A stretch of DNA of 64,000 nt from Streptomyces sp. NBC_01471 (GTDB taxonomy: Bacteria; Actinomycetota; Actinomycetes; Streptomycetales; Streptomycetaceae), in the NCBI RefSeq assembly GCF_041438865.1, contig NZ_CP109450.1:4485001-4549000 (forward strand), in the 5' to 3' direction. Positions 1 to 9,224 of this stretch are shown piece after piece. A program made the position numbers and the translations under genes. Numbering within the stretch: the stretch's first letter is position 1; every line of letters begins with the position of its first letter. The notes beneath the pieces are model-generated. The model worked only from the letters and a program-made list of their open reading frames with translations, did not search any database and was not told the origin of the DNA.

Positions 1-1143
1 CTGGAGGCCGCCGAACCGGTGGGCGCGATCCGGCTCGCCCCGCCCGCCGCGCCGGTGGTTCCCCCGCGCGCCGAGGTGGACCGGGCGGCGGACGCCCTGC
101 GCGCGGCGCGGCGCCCGGCGATCGTGCTCGGGGGCGGTGCGCGCGACGCGGGGGCGGAGTGCCTCGCACTCGCCGAGGAGCTGGGCGCCCCGGTGGTGAC
201 CACCGCGAACGGCAAGGGCATCGTCTCGGAGACACACCCCCTGTCGGTGGGGGTGTCGCTGCACAGCCCGGCCGTCCAGAAGTGGCTGGCGGACCGGGAC
301 ACCGTCGTCGCCGTCGGTACGGAGCTGGCGGAGTCGGACCTGTGGTCCGCTCCGCCGCAGCTGAACGGCGCCCTGATCCGGATCGACGTCGACCCGGCCC
401 AGATGTACGCGGAGCCGGTCGCCGGGCACCCCCTGGTGGGCGATGCCCGCGCGACGCTGGGCGCTGTCATCGATGCGCTGCGGGCGAGGGGTCGTGGGGC
501 TGCCGCTGCCGGGGCTGCCGCCGGGCGGATCCCGTCCGTACCGGAGGGTGGCACCGCCCGCGCCGTCGCCGCGCTGCGCGTCGCCCGGGACGACGAGACC
601 CGCGCCCGGGACGCCCGTTGGGTGCCCTGTCTGCGGGCCGTCCGCCGGGTGCTCGCCCCCGACGCCGTCATCACATCCGACAGCGCCCAGTGCTGTTACT
701 ACGGTGCGCTGCCGCATCTGCCCGTCGGACCCGAGGGCCGGTACCTGCATCCCACCGGGTTCGGCACGCTCGGCTACGCCCTGCCGGCCGCGATCGGCGC
801 GAAGACCGCCTGCCCCGGCCGGCAGGTCGTCGCTCTCAGCGGTGACGGCGGCCTGCAGTTCTCCGTCCAGGAGCTGGCCACCGCCGCGCACCTGCGGCTC
901 CCGCTGCCCGTCGTGGTGTTCGACAACGGCGGTTACGGCGAGATCCGCGACGAGATGACCGCCCGTGGAGACACCCCCACCGCCGTCGATCTTCCCTGCG
1001 TCGACCTGCCCGCACTCGCCCGCGCCTACGGCGGTTTCGGCGAGCGGGCCCACTCAACCGATGAGCTGGCCGACGCGCTGGCCAGGGCGCTGACCGCGCC
1101 GGGCCCGACCCTGATCACCGTTCCGGAGGAGATACGCCGATGA
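1..1143 (+). CDS. ThDP-dependent decarboxylase/acetolactate-synthase-like enzyme (5' end outside window)
   Basis: The frame is open from base 1, so the N-terminal part lies outside the window; about 380 residues are visible. They cover the central domain and the C-terminal thiamine-diphosphate-binding domain: the ThDP/Mg motif starts at GDGGLQFS and ends at the FDNGGYGEI segment about 30 residues later, the classic GDG-N spacing. The family includes acetolactate synthase, benzoylformate decarboxylase and 5-guanidino-2-oxopentanoate decarboxylase; the visible part does not settle which. The stop overlaps the start of the Glu/Leu-type dehydrogenase gene (ATGA), so the two are translationally coupled. 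A 2-oxoacid decarboxylase next to an amino-acid dehydrogenase and an acyl-CoA synthetase fits amino-acid or keto-acid catabolism; this is inference. Confidence 0.85.
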   Translation: MEAAEPVGAIRLAPPAAPVVPPRAEVDRAADALRAARRPAIVLGGGARDAGAECLALAEELGAPVVTTANGKGIVSETHPLSVGVSLHSPAVQKWLADRDTVVAVGTELAESDLWSAPPQLNGALIRIDVDPAQMYAEPVAGHPLVGDARATLGAVIDALRARGRGAAAAGAAAGRIPSVPEGGTARAVAALRVARDDETRARDARWVPCLRAVRRVLAPDAVITSDSAQCCYYGALPHLPVGPEGRYLHPTGFGTLGYALPAAIGAKTACPGRQVVALSGDGGLQFSVQELATAAHLRLPLPVVVFDNGGYGEIRDEMTARGDTPTAVDLPCVDLPALARAYGGFGERAHSTDELADALARALTAPGPTLITVPEEIRR

Positions 1144-2366
1144 CCACTCAGCCGAGCCCCGCCACCCCCACAGCCCCCGCCGCCCCGCTGATCTCGTTGA
1201 CCTGGACCGACCATGTCACGGGCCGTGCGGGCCACTTGGTGGTCGACCGGCTGGTGCGCGGTGTGTCCAGCGGTGGCCTGCGGATGCGGGAGGGCTGCAC
1301 CCTCGACGAGGTCGCCGGGCTCGCCCGGGGCATGACCATGAAGGAGGCCCTGCACTTCAACGGCGACGACCCGACGGCCCGTTACATCCCGCTGGGCGGA
1401 GCCAAGGGCGGTATCGACTGCGATCCGCGGAGCCCCGACGCGTACGGCGTCCTGGTGCGCTACCTGCGGGCCATGCGGCCGTACATCGAGAGGTTCTGGA
1501 CCACCGGCGAGGATCTGGGGCTGAGCCAGGACATCGTGGACAGGGCCGCCGCCGAGGCGGGCCTCGTCTCCTCCATCCAGGCCGTCTATCCGCTGCTGGA
1601 CGACGAGTCCACGGCCCGGCAGCGGCTGGCGGACGCGTTCGCTGTCGAGGTGGACGGCATCGGCCTCGACGAACTGGCGGGCGGCTGTGGCGTGGCCGAA
1701 TCGGTGCTGGCGGTCCTGGACCGGGCCGGAGTCCCGTACGAGGGGACGCGCGTCGCGGTGCAGGGGCTCGGCACGATGGGCGGGGCGACCGCCCGGTTCC
1801 TCGCCGCGGCCGGTCTGAAGATCGTGGCCGTCGCCGACGTCAAGGGCACCATCGCCAACCCCGGCGGGCTCGACGTGGAGGCGCTGCTGGCCGCGCGGGA
1901 CGCGTACGGGGCGGTCGACCGTACCGCCCTCGGCCCCGGCGACGTGGAGCTGCCGGAAAGCGACGCCTGGCTCTCGGCCGACGCCGAGGTGCTCGTGCCG
2001 GCTGCTGTCTCGTACGCCATCGACACCGTCAACCAGGCCCGCATAAAGGGCCGTTGGATCGTCGAGGCCGCCAATATGCCCGTGCTGCCGGAGGCGGAGG
2101 CCCTGCTCGCGGAGCGCGGCATCACCGTGCTGCCCGATGTGGTCGTCAACTCGGCCACGAACGCGTGGTGGTGGTGGACGCTGTTCGGTGACATCGGCGC
2201 CGACGCGGACGAGGCGTTCGCCCACATCCGGCGTTCGATGCGGACCCTCATCGACCAGATGCTGGCCCGGTCGGAGGCCGACGGGACCCCGCCGCGCGCG
2301 GCCGCCCACGCGATCGTCGCGGACCGGCTGCCGGTGATCGCCGAGCGCTTCGGGTGGTACGGATGA
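1140..2366 (+). CDS. Glu/Leu/Phe/Val-type amino acid dehydrogenase
   Basis: 408 residues, usual for the family, which oxidatively deaminates L-amino acids to 2-oxoacids with NAD(P). The N-terminal catalytic domain has the GGAKGGIDCDPRSPD segment, which in the family carries a conserved lysine next to the substrate carboxylate. The Rossmann domain has the dinucleotide motif VAVQGLGTMGG near residue 200. Four consecutive Trp codons (ATNAWWWWTLFG, about residue 340) stand out. The ATG overlaps the previous stop by 4 bp, and its own stop overlaps the next ATG, so it sits inside a coupled operon. Substrate not determinable; NAD-dependent deamination of a branched or aromatic amino acid is as likely as glutamate. 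Confidence 0.88.
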   Translation: MTTQPSPATPTAPAAPLISLTWTDHVTGRAGHLVVDRLVRGVSSGGLRMREGCTLDEVAGLARGMTMKEALHFNGDDPTARYIPLGGAKGGIDCDPRSPDAYGVLVRYLRAMRPYIERFWTTGEDLGLSQDIVDRAAAEAGLVSSIQAVYPLLDDESTARQRLADAFAVEVDGIGLDELAGGCGVAESVLAVLDRAGVPYEGTRVAVQGLGTMGGATARFLAAAGLKIVAVADVKGTIANPGGLDVEALLAARDAYGAVDRTALGPGDVELPESDAWLSADAEVLVPAAVSYAIDTVNQARIKGRWIVEAANMPVLPEAEALLAERGITVLPDVVVNSATNAWWWWTLFGDIGADADEAFAHIRRSMRTLIDQMLARSEADGTPPRAAAHAIVADRLPVIAERFGWYG

Positions 2367-4564
2367 CCACAGAACCCACGGCCGGGGAGCGGGTGGGCGG
2401 CACTGACAGCGGTGGCCCGTCCGACGCTCTCCGCGCGCTGTTCGACCCGGAGTCGGTCGCCGTCGTCGGGGCCTCGGACCGTCCGGAGAAGTGGGGCTAC
2501 TGGCTCGCATCCGGCGCTCTGGCCGGGCGTCACCGCCGTACCGTCCATCTCGTCAACCGGCGCGGCGGCGGCCTCGGCGGAGTGCCGTTCCTGCCTGGAC
2601 TCGCGTCCCTGCCCGCCGCCCCCGAGCACGTCGTGGTGGCCGTGCCGCCCCAGCACGTATGGCCGGTGGTGGCCGAGGGGCTGTCGATCGGGGCGCGCTG
2701 CTTCACGGTGATCACCTCGGGAGGGGCGGTGGCCGGTACGGGCACCGGTGCGGCAGGCGCGACGGCCGATGCGGAGCGCGGCCTCGCCTCCCTCGTCACT
2801 GCGCACGGTGCCCGGCTCCTCGGCCCCAACTGCATGGGTGTGGTCGACACGACGAGTGAACTCCGGCTCAGCTGGGGCGACTTCCCGGCGGGGCAGATCG
2901 GTCTGGTCTCGCAGAGCGGCAATCTCGCCCTGGAGATCGGCCGACTGCTGGCCCGCGCGGGGCAGGGCTTCTCCCGCTTCGTGTCACTGGGAAACCAGCG
3001 GGACATCGACGCGGCGGACGCGCTCGACTCCCTGATCGCGCACGACGCGACCCGCGTGATCGCTGCCTACGTGGAGGACTTCCGCGACGGGCGCCGCCTC
3101 GCCCGCACCCTCGCCGCCGCCCATGCGGCGGGCAAGCCGGTGCTGTTGCTGACCGTCGGCCGCAGCGAGGCGTCCGGCCGTGCCGCGGCCTCGCACACCG
3201 GCGCCCTGGTCAGCGCCCGTGCGGTGGTGGCGGCGGTGTGCCGGGACTCGGGTGCGCTGCTCCTCGACACGGCGGGCGAACTGGTGGATGTCGCCCTGTG
3301 CCTGCTGGCAGCTGAGGGCCGGCCGGGCGCGCCCGTCCCACCGGCCACCCCCGCCCTGCCGCCGCCGCTCCGGATAGCCGTCGTCGGGGACAGCGGAGGG
3401 CAAGGGGCCCTGGCCGCAGACGTGTTGAGCGCGAACGGCCTGGTGGTGCCCGTACTCTCCGCCGCCACGCGGGCGGCCGTCACCGCGCACCTGCCCCCGG
3501 GCAGCGGCTGCGGCAACCCCGTCGACCTGGCGGGGGCCGGTGAGTCGGACATCGGTAACTACGCCCGGATCGCCGGGGCACTGCTCCTCGCGGGCGAGAC
3601 CGAGGCCACCGTCCTCACCGGCTACTTCGGCGACTACGCCACCGCCAACCCGGCCCAGGCGGCGCACGAGTGCGAAGTCGCCCGCGAACTGGCCCGCGCC
3701 GCAAGGGAGTCGGGCCGTACGCTCGTCGTGCACACCATGGCCCGCGATACACCGGCCCTCGCCGTCCTGCGTCAGCACGGCGTCCCCGTGTACGAGCGCA
3801 TCGAGCAGGCGGCGACCGCGCTGGCGGCCACGGACCGGCTGAGAAGGACCGGGCCCCCGGCGCCGCCGTCCGCACCACCATCCACACCTCCGTCCACCCG
3901 GCCGTCCGCGCCGTCGGCCGCCGCTCCGCACCGCCTCCCCGACGGGGACTACCGGACCGTCCGCGCGCTGCTCTGCTCGTACGGGATGGTCTTTCCCGCA
4001 GCGGAGTTCGTCAGCACCGAGGACGCGGCGGCCGACGCGGCCCACCGCACCGGATATCCACTCGTGCTGAAGGCGATGGGACTGGCACACAAGACCGAGG
4101 CGGGCGGAGTGGCCCTCGGCCTCTGCGACGAAGCGGCGCTGCGGAGGGCCTTCCGCCGGATGCGGAAGGCGACCGGGTCCGACTGCTACGCCGTGGAGGC
4201 GATGGCCCGGCCTCCGTACGCCGTCGAGCTGATCGCGGGCGTACGCCGCGACCCGGCCTTCGGGCCCGTCGCCATGGTCGGCATCGGCGGGGTCACCGCC
4301 GAACTGCTCGCCGACACCGCCCTCGCCCTGGCGCCCCTCACCCCCGGGCGCGCCCGCGACCTGCTGCTCACGCTGCGCCATGCGCCGCTGCTCACCGGCT
4401 GGCGGGGCGCTCCCGCCGCCCATCTCGACGCGGCTGCCGGGGCGCTCTGCGCGCTCGCGCGGGCCGCGGTCGAACACCCCGAGCTGTCCGAGCTCGAAGT
4501 CAATCCGCTGCTCGTCCATCCGGGCGGCGCGGTCGCCCTCGACGCACATGGAGTCCTGGCATGA
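2363..4564 (+). CDS. ADP-forming acyl-CoA synthetase (fused alpha-beta, ATP-grasp)
   Basis: Start taken at the ATG of the ATGA overlap (2363), not an upstream in-frame GTG. 733 residues in the order CoA-binding Rossmann domain (about 20-160), succinyl-CoA-ligase-like flavodoxin domains (about 170-480) and a C-terminal ATP-grasp domain (about 525-730, with LVLKAMGLAHKTEAGGV). This is the fused alpha+beta arrangement of NDP-forming acetyl/acyl-CoA synthetases, which interconvert acyl-CoA + ADP + Pi and acid + CoA + ATP. There is no GNAT acetyltransferase domain, unlike Pat-type fusions. A Pro/Ser-rich linker (about 500-520) separates the two halves. Coupled to the genes before and after by 4-bp overlaps. 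Confidence 0.88.
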   Translation: MTTEPTAGERVGGTDSGGPSDALRALFDPESVAVVGASDRPEKWGYWLASGALAGRHRRTVHLVNRRGGGLGGVPFLPGLASLPAAPEHVVVAVPPQHVWPVVAEGLSIGARCFTVITSGGAVAGTGTGAAGATADAERGLASLVTAHGARLLGPNCMGVVDTTSELRLSWGDFPAGQIGLVSQSGNLALEIGRLLARAGQGFSRFVSLGNQRDIDAADALDSLIAHDATRVIAAYVEDFRDGRRLARTLAAAHAAGKPVLLLTVGRSEASGRAAASHTGALVSARAVVAAVCRDSGALLLDTAGELVDVALCLLAAEGRPGAPVPPATPALPPPLRIAVVGDSGGQGALAADVLSANGLVVPVLSAATRAAVTAHLPPGSGCGNPVDLAGAGESDIGNYARIAGALLLAGETEATVLTGYFGDYATANPAQAAHECEVARELARAARESGRTLVVHTMARDTPALAVLRQHGVPVYERIEQAATALAATDRLRRTGPPAPPSAPPSTPPSTRPSAPSAAAPHRLPDGDYRTVRALLCSYGMVFPAAEFVSTEDAAADAAHRTGYPLVLKAMGLAHKTEAGGVALGLCDEAALRRAFRRMRKATGSDCYAVEAMARPPYAVELIAGVRRDPAFGPVAMVGIGGVTAELLADTALALAPLTPGRARDLLLTLRHAPLLTGWRGAPAAHLDAAAGALCALARAAVEHPELSELEVNPLLVHPGGAVALDAHGVLA

Positions 4565-5397
4565 GTTCTGGAACGAGCCCCGAGCCCACCCGGACCGAAC
4601 AGCCTGTGCGCGCGGGTGAGTTCGCCGGCCGTACGTACATCGTGACCGGCGGCGGCAGCGGTATCGGCCGTGCCGTCGCGCTGGCCCTGGGCGGCCGGGG
4701 CGCGCAGGTCGTCGTCGCGGGCCGGACCCCGGAACGGCTGGCCGGGACCGTCGCCCTCGTCGAGGAGAAGGGCGGCCGGGCCCTCGCCGTACCGACGGAC
4801 GTACGGGACCCGGAGGCCGTCGACGCCCTCGTGGCCGCCGCCGTCGACCACTTCGGCCGGGTGGACGGCCTGGTCAACAACGCGGCGGGGAACTTCGTCG
4901 TGCCCGGCATCGATCTGAGTCCGAACGGCTGGCGTGCGGTCGTCGACATCGTCCTCAACGGGTCGTACTACTGCACGCGCGCCGTCGCCCGCCGACTGCG
5001 CGAGCAGGGCACCGGGGGATCCGTGCTGTCGGTGATCGCCAGCTACGCCTGGCACGGGCACCCGGGGACCGTCCACTCGGCCGCGGCGAAGGCGGGCGTG
5101 CTGGCCATGACACGCACCCTGGCGGTCGAACTCGCACCGCTGGGCATCCGCCTCAACTGCGTCGCCCCCGGCCCGACCGAGACGGAGGGCGCGGGCGCGG
5201 CGCTGTGGGCGACGGACGAGGCGCGGGCCGGGGTGCTGGAGACCGTCCCGGCGGGCCGGTTCGCCGACCCGGCGGAAATCGCGGAGGCGGCCCTGTTCCT
5301 GCTGGGTGACAAGGCCGCGTACGTGACCGGCGAGTGTCTGACGCTGGACGGCGGCCAGTGGCTCGGCAAGCAGGTGTACGGGCGCACGCCGGCCTAG
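4561..5397 (+). CDS. SDR oxidoreductase resembling 2,4-dienoyl-CoA reductase
   Basis: 278 residues starting at ATG 4561, which overlaps the previous stop (ATGA). It has the SDR cofactor motif TGGGSGIGRA near residue 30 and the NNAAGNF motif. The usual YxxxK catalytic pair is absent: the equivalent position reads VHSAAAKAG, so the lysine is kept and the tyrosine replaced. Loss of that Tyr is typical of the 2,4-dienoyl-CoA reductase / peroxisomal enoyl-reductase branch, which reduces CoA-bound polyunsaturated acyl chains with NADPH. It ends the four-gene operon and supports an acyl-CoA pathway. A different SDR function cannot be ruled out. Confidence 0.85.
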   Translation: MSSGTSPEPTRTEQPVRAGEFAGRTYIVTGGGSGIGRAVALALGGRGAQVVVAGRTPERLAGTVALVEEKGGRALAVPTDVRDPEAVDALVAAAVDHFGRVDGLVNNAAGNFVVPGIDLSPNGWRAVVDIVLNGSYYCTRAVARRLREQGTGGSVLSVIASYAWHGHPGTVHSAAAKAGVLAMTRTLAVELAPLGIRLNCVAPGPTETEGAGAALWATDEARAGVLETVPAGRFADPAEIAEAALFLLGDKAAYVTGECLTLDGGQWLGKQVYGRTPA

Positions 5398-5456
5398 ATG
5401 TATCGCCCTGTGAGGTTGGGGTCGGCCGGCGGGACAGGGGCGGCAGCCGCTCCCCG

Positions 5457-6029
5457 TCAGTCGGTGCGGGCCTTGAGGTGGGCCCGCTCGCCCTGGTGCC
5501 CGAAGAGGACGAGCAGCTCCACGGGCCGGTCGCCTTCGGCGCCGAGCCAGTGCGGGACGTGGGTGTCGAACTCGGCCGCCTCGCCGGCCTTCAGGGCCAG
5601 GCGCTGCTCGCCCAGGATCAGCCGCAGCCGGCCGGCGAGCACGTAGACCCATTCGAACCCGGCATGCGTCTTCAGCTCCGGCTCCGTGCCCGGCCTGGGC
5701 GGGATCAGCAGTTTGTGGGCCTGCACGCCACCGGGGCGGCTGAGCGGCACGTACGTCATGCCGTCCCGGGTGACCGGCTGGATGTGGATGCGCGGATCGC
5801 CGGTGCGCGGGGCGCCGACCAGCTCGTCGAGGGGGACCGCGTACACCTCCGCGAGCGGCAGCAGCAGCTCCAGGGTCGGTTTGCGGGCCCCGCCCTCCAG
5901 ACGGGACAGGGTGCTCCCGTTGATCCCGGTCCGCTCGGCCAGTTCGGCCAGCGTCAGGCCGCGCCTGCGGCGCAGTTCCCGCAGGCGCGGCCCGACGGCG
6001 TCCAGCACGTCCTTCTTCGCGGTACCCAT
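5457..6029 (-). CDS. XRE-family regulator with C-terminal cupin domain
   Basis: 190 residues from ATG 6029; a TTG nine bases upstream is also in frame but less likely. The N-terminus is a Cro/CI-type helix-turn-helix (about residues 10-65, LTLAELAERTGINGSTLSRLEGG). The C-terminal half is a cupin barrel (about 110-180, with the HAGFEWVYVLAGRL and FDTHVPHWLGAEG segments). Such XRE-cupin proteins are ligand-sensing regulators of neighbouring metabolic genes. It is transcribed divergently from the methyltransferase gene with about 105 bp between, so autoregulation and control of that gene are likely. Effector unknown. Confidence 0.88.
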   Translation of the reverse strand: MGTAKKDVLDAVGPRLRELRRRRGLTLAELAERTGINGSTLSRLEGGARKPTLELLLPLAEVYAVPLDELVGAPRTGDPRIHIQPVTRDGMTYVPLSRPGGVQAHKLLIPPRPGTEPELKTHAGFEWVYVLAGRLRLILGEQRLALKAGEAAEFDTHVPHWLGAEGDRPVELLVLFGHQGERAHLKARTD

Positions 6030-6135
6030 GCCCCTCAAGATGCCGAACCGGCATGAACCTTTGCAACTCCGCCGGGGCCCGGCGCAGTGTCCTCAGCACA
6101 GGCCACACACCAACCGCCGCAGAGAGGCCGATCCC

Positions 6136-6768
6136 ATGAACAGCACCACCGACTCCACCGTCTTCTGGGAGAGCCACTACGCGAAACTCCCGCCGCAGTG
6201 GGGCACCCGGCCCAATGCGGTCCTGGCCGAACTCGTCACCGCCCTGGCGCCCACTCCGGGCGCCGCGCTGGACCTGGGCTGCGGGCACGGCGGCGACGCG
6301 CTCTGGCTCGCCGCGCGGGGCTGGGACGTCACCGCGGTCGACGTCTCCGCCACGGCCCTGGACCGGGTCGCCGCCGGCGCCGAGGCCGCCGGGACGGCCG
6401 ACCGGGTGCACCCGGCCCGGCACGACCTGGCCGAGACCTTCCCCGAGGGTTCCTTCGGCCTGGTCAGCGCCAGTTACTTCCACACACCGGTCGAGATTCC
6501 CCGCGAGGAGGTGCTGCGCCGGGCCGCCCGTGCGGTGGCGCCGGGCGGCCTGCTGCTCGTGGTGGAGCACGCTTCGCTGGCGCCCTGGTCCTGGCAGGCC
6601 GGTGAGGACGTGCACTTCCCCTCACCCGGGGAGGTGCTGGCGTCCCTGCGGCTCGACGAGGGCTGGCACACCGAGCGGTGCCACGCGCCCCGGCGGACCG
6701 CCGGCGGGCCGGACGGCCGGACCGCGACCGTCACCGACAACGTCATCGCCGTACGGCGCCCGCTCTGA
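6136..6768 (+). CDS. Class I SAM-dependent methyltransferase
   Basis: 210 residues. The SAM-binding motif I is ALDLGCGHGGDALWLAARGWD (about residues 40-60), followed by motif II VTAVDVSATAL and a motif near FGLVSASYFHTP. The sequence is of the SmtA/UbiE-like or tellurite/thiol methyltransferase type; the substrate cannot be read from sequence. The start ATG follows GAGAGG. It is divergent from the XRE-cupin regulator and its last 26 bp overlap the end of the oppositely transcribed permease gene. Confidence 0.85.
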   Translation: MNSTTDSTVFWESHYAKLPPQWGTRPNAVLAELVTALAPTPGAALDLGCGHGGDALWLAARGWDVTAVDVSATALDRVAAGAEAAGTADRVHPARHDLAETFPEGSFGLVSASYFHTPVEIPREEVLRRAARAVAPGGLLLVVEHASLAPWSWQAGEDVHFPSPGEVLASLRLDEGWHTERCHAPRRTAGGPDGRTATVTDNVIAVRRPL

Positions 6769-8353
6769 GAGCGCCCGCTGCGCGAGAAGCGGCGGGGCCC
6801 TGTCCCGCTGCCCGGCGGGTCTTCGTGCCCAGCGCGTAGAAGACCACCCCGACGGCCAGGAACAGCAGGATGGGCACGGCCTCGGTGAGTGTGTACGCGA
6901 GGCGCTGGCCCGCGAAGGACGCGGGCAGTGAGGCGGACGGCGAGCCCGTGGTGCCGAACCAGCCGACGCCGAACCCGGGCCAGATGAGCACGATCACGGT
7001 GAACGCGACCAGACCGGTGGCGAGCACCGTCACCGTCCACGCGCCGACGCGTCCGCCGGGCACCGAGTACGGGCGCGGGGCGTCGGGGTACTTGCGGCGC
7101 AGCGCCAGCAGGCTGGGGAAGGTGATCACGTACGAGATGAACGTCGTGGAGATCGTCAGGCTCAGCCCCGCCGCGAAGTACTTCTCGCCGTTGCCGCCGG
7201 TGAGGTTGAGCGCCACGACGAAGAGGACCGAGGCGAGCACGGCGGAGAGCACGTTGACCCGGACCGGAGTGCCGTGCTTCTCGGAGATGCTGCCGAGCCA
7301 GGCCGGCCCGGCCCCGTCCGCGCAGGCCACCGCCTGGGCGCGGTGGGCGCCCATCGCCCAGGTGACGCCGGAGGTGAGCAGTCCGACGATGAGGCCCGCG
7401 GCGGCGATTCCGCCGAAGACGGCGCCCGCGCCGGTGAGGGTGACGGTGCCGTCGGTGGCGATGTGCCCGCCGTACACCGTGAACACGGCCTTGCAGGCGT
7501 CGATGAACCCGCCGAGGCTCCCGATCTCCTTGCCCGGCAGGACGAAGAGGATGCCGAGGATGGGGCCGCCGTACAGGACGAGGGAGGCGAGCCCGGAGCG
7601 GAGGATGGAGAGGGGGATGTCGCGGCGCGGGTTCGTCATCTCCTCGGCGGCGGAGCTGGGCAGTTCGAAGCCGACGTAGTTGAAGATGAGGACGGGGACG
7701 AGGGCGACGAACCCGGTGTACGTGGGGGTGAACTCCCCTGCGGGCAGGCCGTGCAGGCCGTTCTCGGCGGCGAAGACGACGACGGAGACCAGGAAGAAGC
7801 CGAGCAGCACGATCCGGGCCACGGCTCCGGCGACGGGCACCCATTTGCCCACCCGCACGGACTGGACGATGGCGAGGGCGCCGCCCCAGATGAAGACGAG
7901 CCCGGCCGCGTACTTCCAGATGCCGGGCAGGGGCGTGAAGAACTCCTCCCACGTCGTCAGGGCGATGATGCAGAGGCTGCCGCCCACCCAGACGGGGTTG
8001 GACATCCAGTAGAGGATCTGGTTGAGCCCCGCCGTCAGCCGCCCGAAGGCGAGCCGCGTCCAGACGTAGGGCCCGCCCTGGACCGGAAAGGCCGAGCCGA
8101 GCTCGGCGACGAGCAGTCCGTACGGGAGGAAGAAGGCGAGCGCGAGGATCGCCATCCAGGTCAGCCCCTGCGGTCCCCGCGCGGCGACCGAGCCGATCGT
8201 GTCCAGGCCGACGAGGGTGCAGATGAGGAAGAACAGGACGTCGAGGCGGCGAAGATCCTTGCGCAGCCGTCCCCGTTGCTCGTCCCAGCCGGTGGACAGG
8301 TCGGGGGTCCGCGGGGCGGGCTGGGAGGCCGGGGTGGGAGGTGCTTGGGTCAC
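6743..8353 (-). CDS. APC-family amino acid permease
   Basis: About 536 residues from GTG 8353, chosen because GGAG sits about 8 bases upstream; longer in-frame starts lack this. The N-terminal 50 residues are hydrophilic and Pro-rich, then follow about 12 hydrophobic segments, starting with LDVLFFLICTLVGLDTIG and including the APC-type Gly-rich helix GPYVWTRLAFGR. APC permeases import amino acids or amines by symport or antiport in the plasma membrane. The gene is divergent from a TetR gene with a palindromic operator about 55 bp upstream of its start, so TetR control is likely. Substrate unknown; the nearby amino-acid catabolic operon makes an amino acid plausible. Confidence 0.88.
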   Translation of the reverse strand: MTQAPPTPASQPAPRTPDLSTGWDEQRGRLRKDLRRLDVLFFLICTLVGLDTIGSVAARGPQGLTWMAILALAFFLPYGLLVAELGSAFPVQGGPYVWTRLAFGRLTAGLNQILYWMSNPVWVGGSLCIIALTTWEEFFTPLPGIWKYAAGLVFIWGGALAIVQSVRVGKWVPVAGAVARIVLLGFFLVSVVVFAAENGLHGLPAGEFTPTYTGFVALVPVLIFNYVGFELPSSAAEEMTNPRRDIPLSILRSGLASLVLYGGPILGILFVLPGKEIGSLGGFIDACKAVFTVYGGHIATDGTVTLTGAGAVFGGIAAAGLIVGLLTSGVTWAMGAHRAQAVACADGAGPAWLGSISEKHGTPVRVNVLSAVLASVLFVVALNLTGGNGEKYFAAGLSLTISTTFISYVITFPSLLALRRKYPDAPRPYSVPGGRVGAWTVTVLATGLVAFTVIVLIWPGFGVGWFGTTGSPSASLPASFAGQRLAYTLTEAVPILLFLAVGVVFYALGTKTRRAAGQGPAASRAAGALRAGAVRR

Positions 8354-8405
8354 GGGGGGACTCCTACGGCGGTACTGGAGCGTACTGGCGCGGCACATGT
8401 AACTA

Positions 8406-8423
8406 ACTGAATGGCCAGTCAGT
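8406..8423. promoter_or_regulatory. TetR-type operator between permease and TetR genes
   Basis: An 18-bp inverted repeat ACTGAATGGCCAGTCAGT, palindromic except for one pair, centred on TGGCCA. It lies 53 bp upstream of the permease GTG and 127 bp upstream of the divergent TetR gene. Position and symmetry fit a TetR dimer site controlling the permease; binding is inferred. Confidence 0.5.
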
Positions 8424-8549
8424 AGAGAGACTGTGTCCCCCACCGTGTCCCGGTGTCAATACTCCGTCGGCCCCTGTCTGGCCTGCCCGTTGACTCCTGT
8501 CGCACGCGATCGGCCTCCGGCACGGGGGAGGGCCCCTTAGGGTGACGGC

Positions 8550-9224
8550 ATGGCAAGAGTGCGGTTGAGCGTGGAGGAGCGGCGCGGTGAAATGCTGCGC
8601 GCGGCCGTCGAGCAGATCGAGGCGCGGGGCGTGCCCGCCGTGCGGATCGCCGATGTGGCCTCGGCTCTCGGTGTGAGCAACGCGCTGGTTCTCTACCACT
8701 TCTCGACCAAGGAGAAGCTCGTGGCGGCCGCGTTCCACCACGCCGCCGAAGGCGACTTGGCGCAGCTGCGGAAACTGCTCGGGCGCCGCACCCCGGCGGT
8801 GCACCGGCTGCGTGCCGCGGTGCGCTGGTACGCGCCGACGGGGAAGGCCAAGGGCTGGCGGCTGTGGATCGAGGGCTGGTCGGCGGCGCTGCGGGACCCG
8901 GGCCTGCGCGAGGTGACCCGGGATCTCGACCAGCAGTGGAAGGCCGCGCTGACCGAGGTCATCGCGGAGGGCGTCGAGGCGGGCGAGTTCCCCTGCGCGG
9001 ATCCGTCGGCCGCGGCGTGGCGGCTGACGGCGCTGCTCGACGGGCTCGCGGTGCAGATGACGTCGTACACCGGGTACACCGGGTCGCTCGCCCGCGCCAC
9101 GATGCTGGAGTGGACGGACGAGGCGCTGGCGCGCGAGCTGGGTATCGACCGCGCGGCGCTGACGGAGACGGGCACGGGTACGGGGGCGGGCGCCCAGGCG
9201 GCCGGTGAAACGGTTGGCAGGTGA
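8550..9224 (+). CDS. TetR-family transcriptional regulator
   Basis: 224 residues. The N-terminal helix-turn-helix (about residues 10-55) has the family pattern VRIADVASALGVSNALVLYHFSTKEKLVAAAF. The C-terminal ligand-binding domain ends in a Thr/Gly/Ala-rich tail. A Shine-Dalgarno-like AGGGTG precedes the ATG. It is divergent from the APC permease gene, and the 18-bp palindrome at 8406-8423 is a likely operator, so it is probably the local repressor of amino-acid or amine uptake. Inducer unknown. Confidence 0.9.
   Translation: MARVRLSVEERRGEMLRAAVEQIEARGVPAVRIADVASALGVSNALVLYHFSTKEKLVAAAFHHAAEGDLAQLRKLLGRRTPAVHRLRAAVRWYAPTGKAKGWRLWIEGWSAALRDPGLREVTRDLDQQWKAALTEVIAEGVEAGEFPCADPSAAAWRLTALLDGLAVQMTSYTGYTGSLARATMLEWTDEALARELGIDRAALTETGTGTGAGAQAAGETVGR

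Noticed and set aside
4186..6615. 809-codon minus-strand frame
   Set aside because: Antisense to the SDR and other real genes, Arg/Pro/Gly-rich with no recognisable motif; the real minus-strand gene here (5457-6029) uses another frame.
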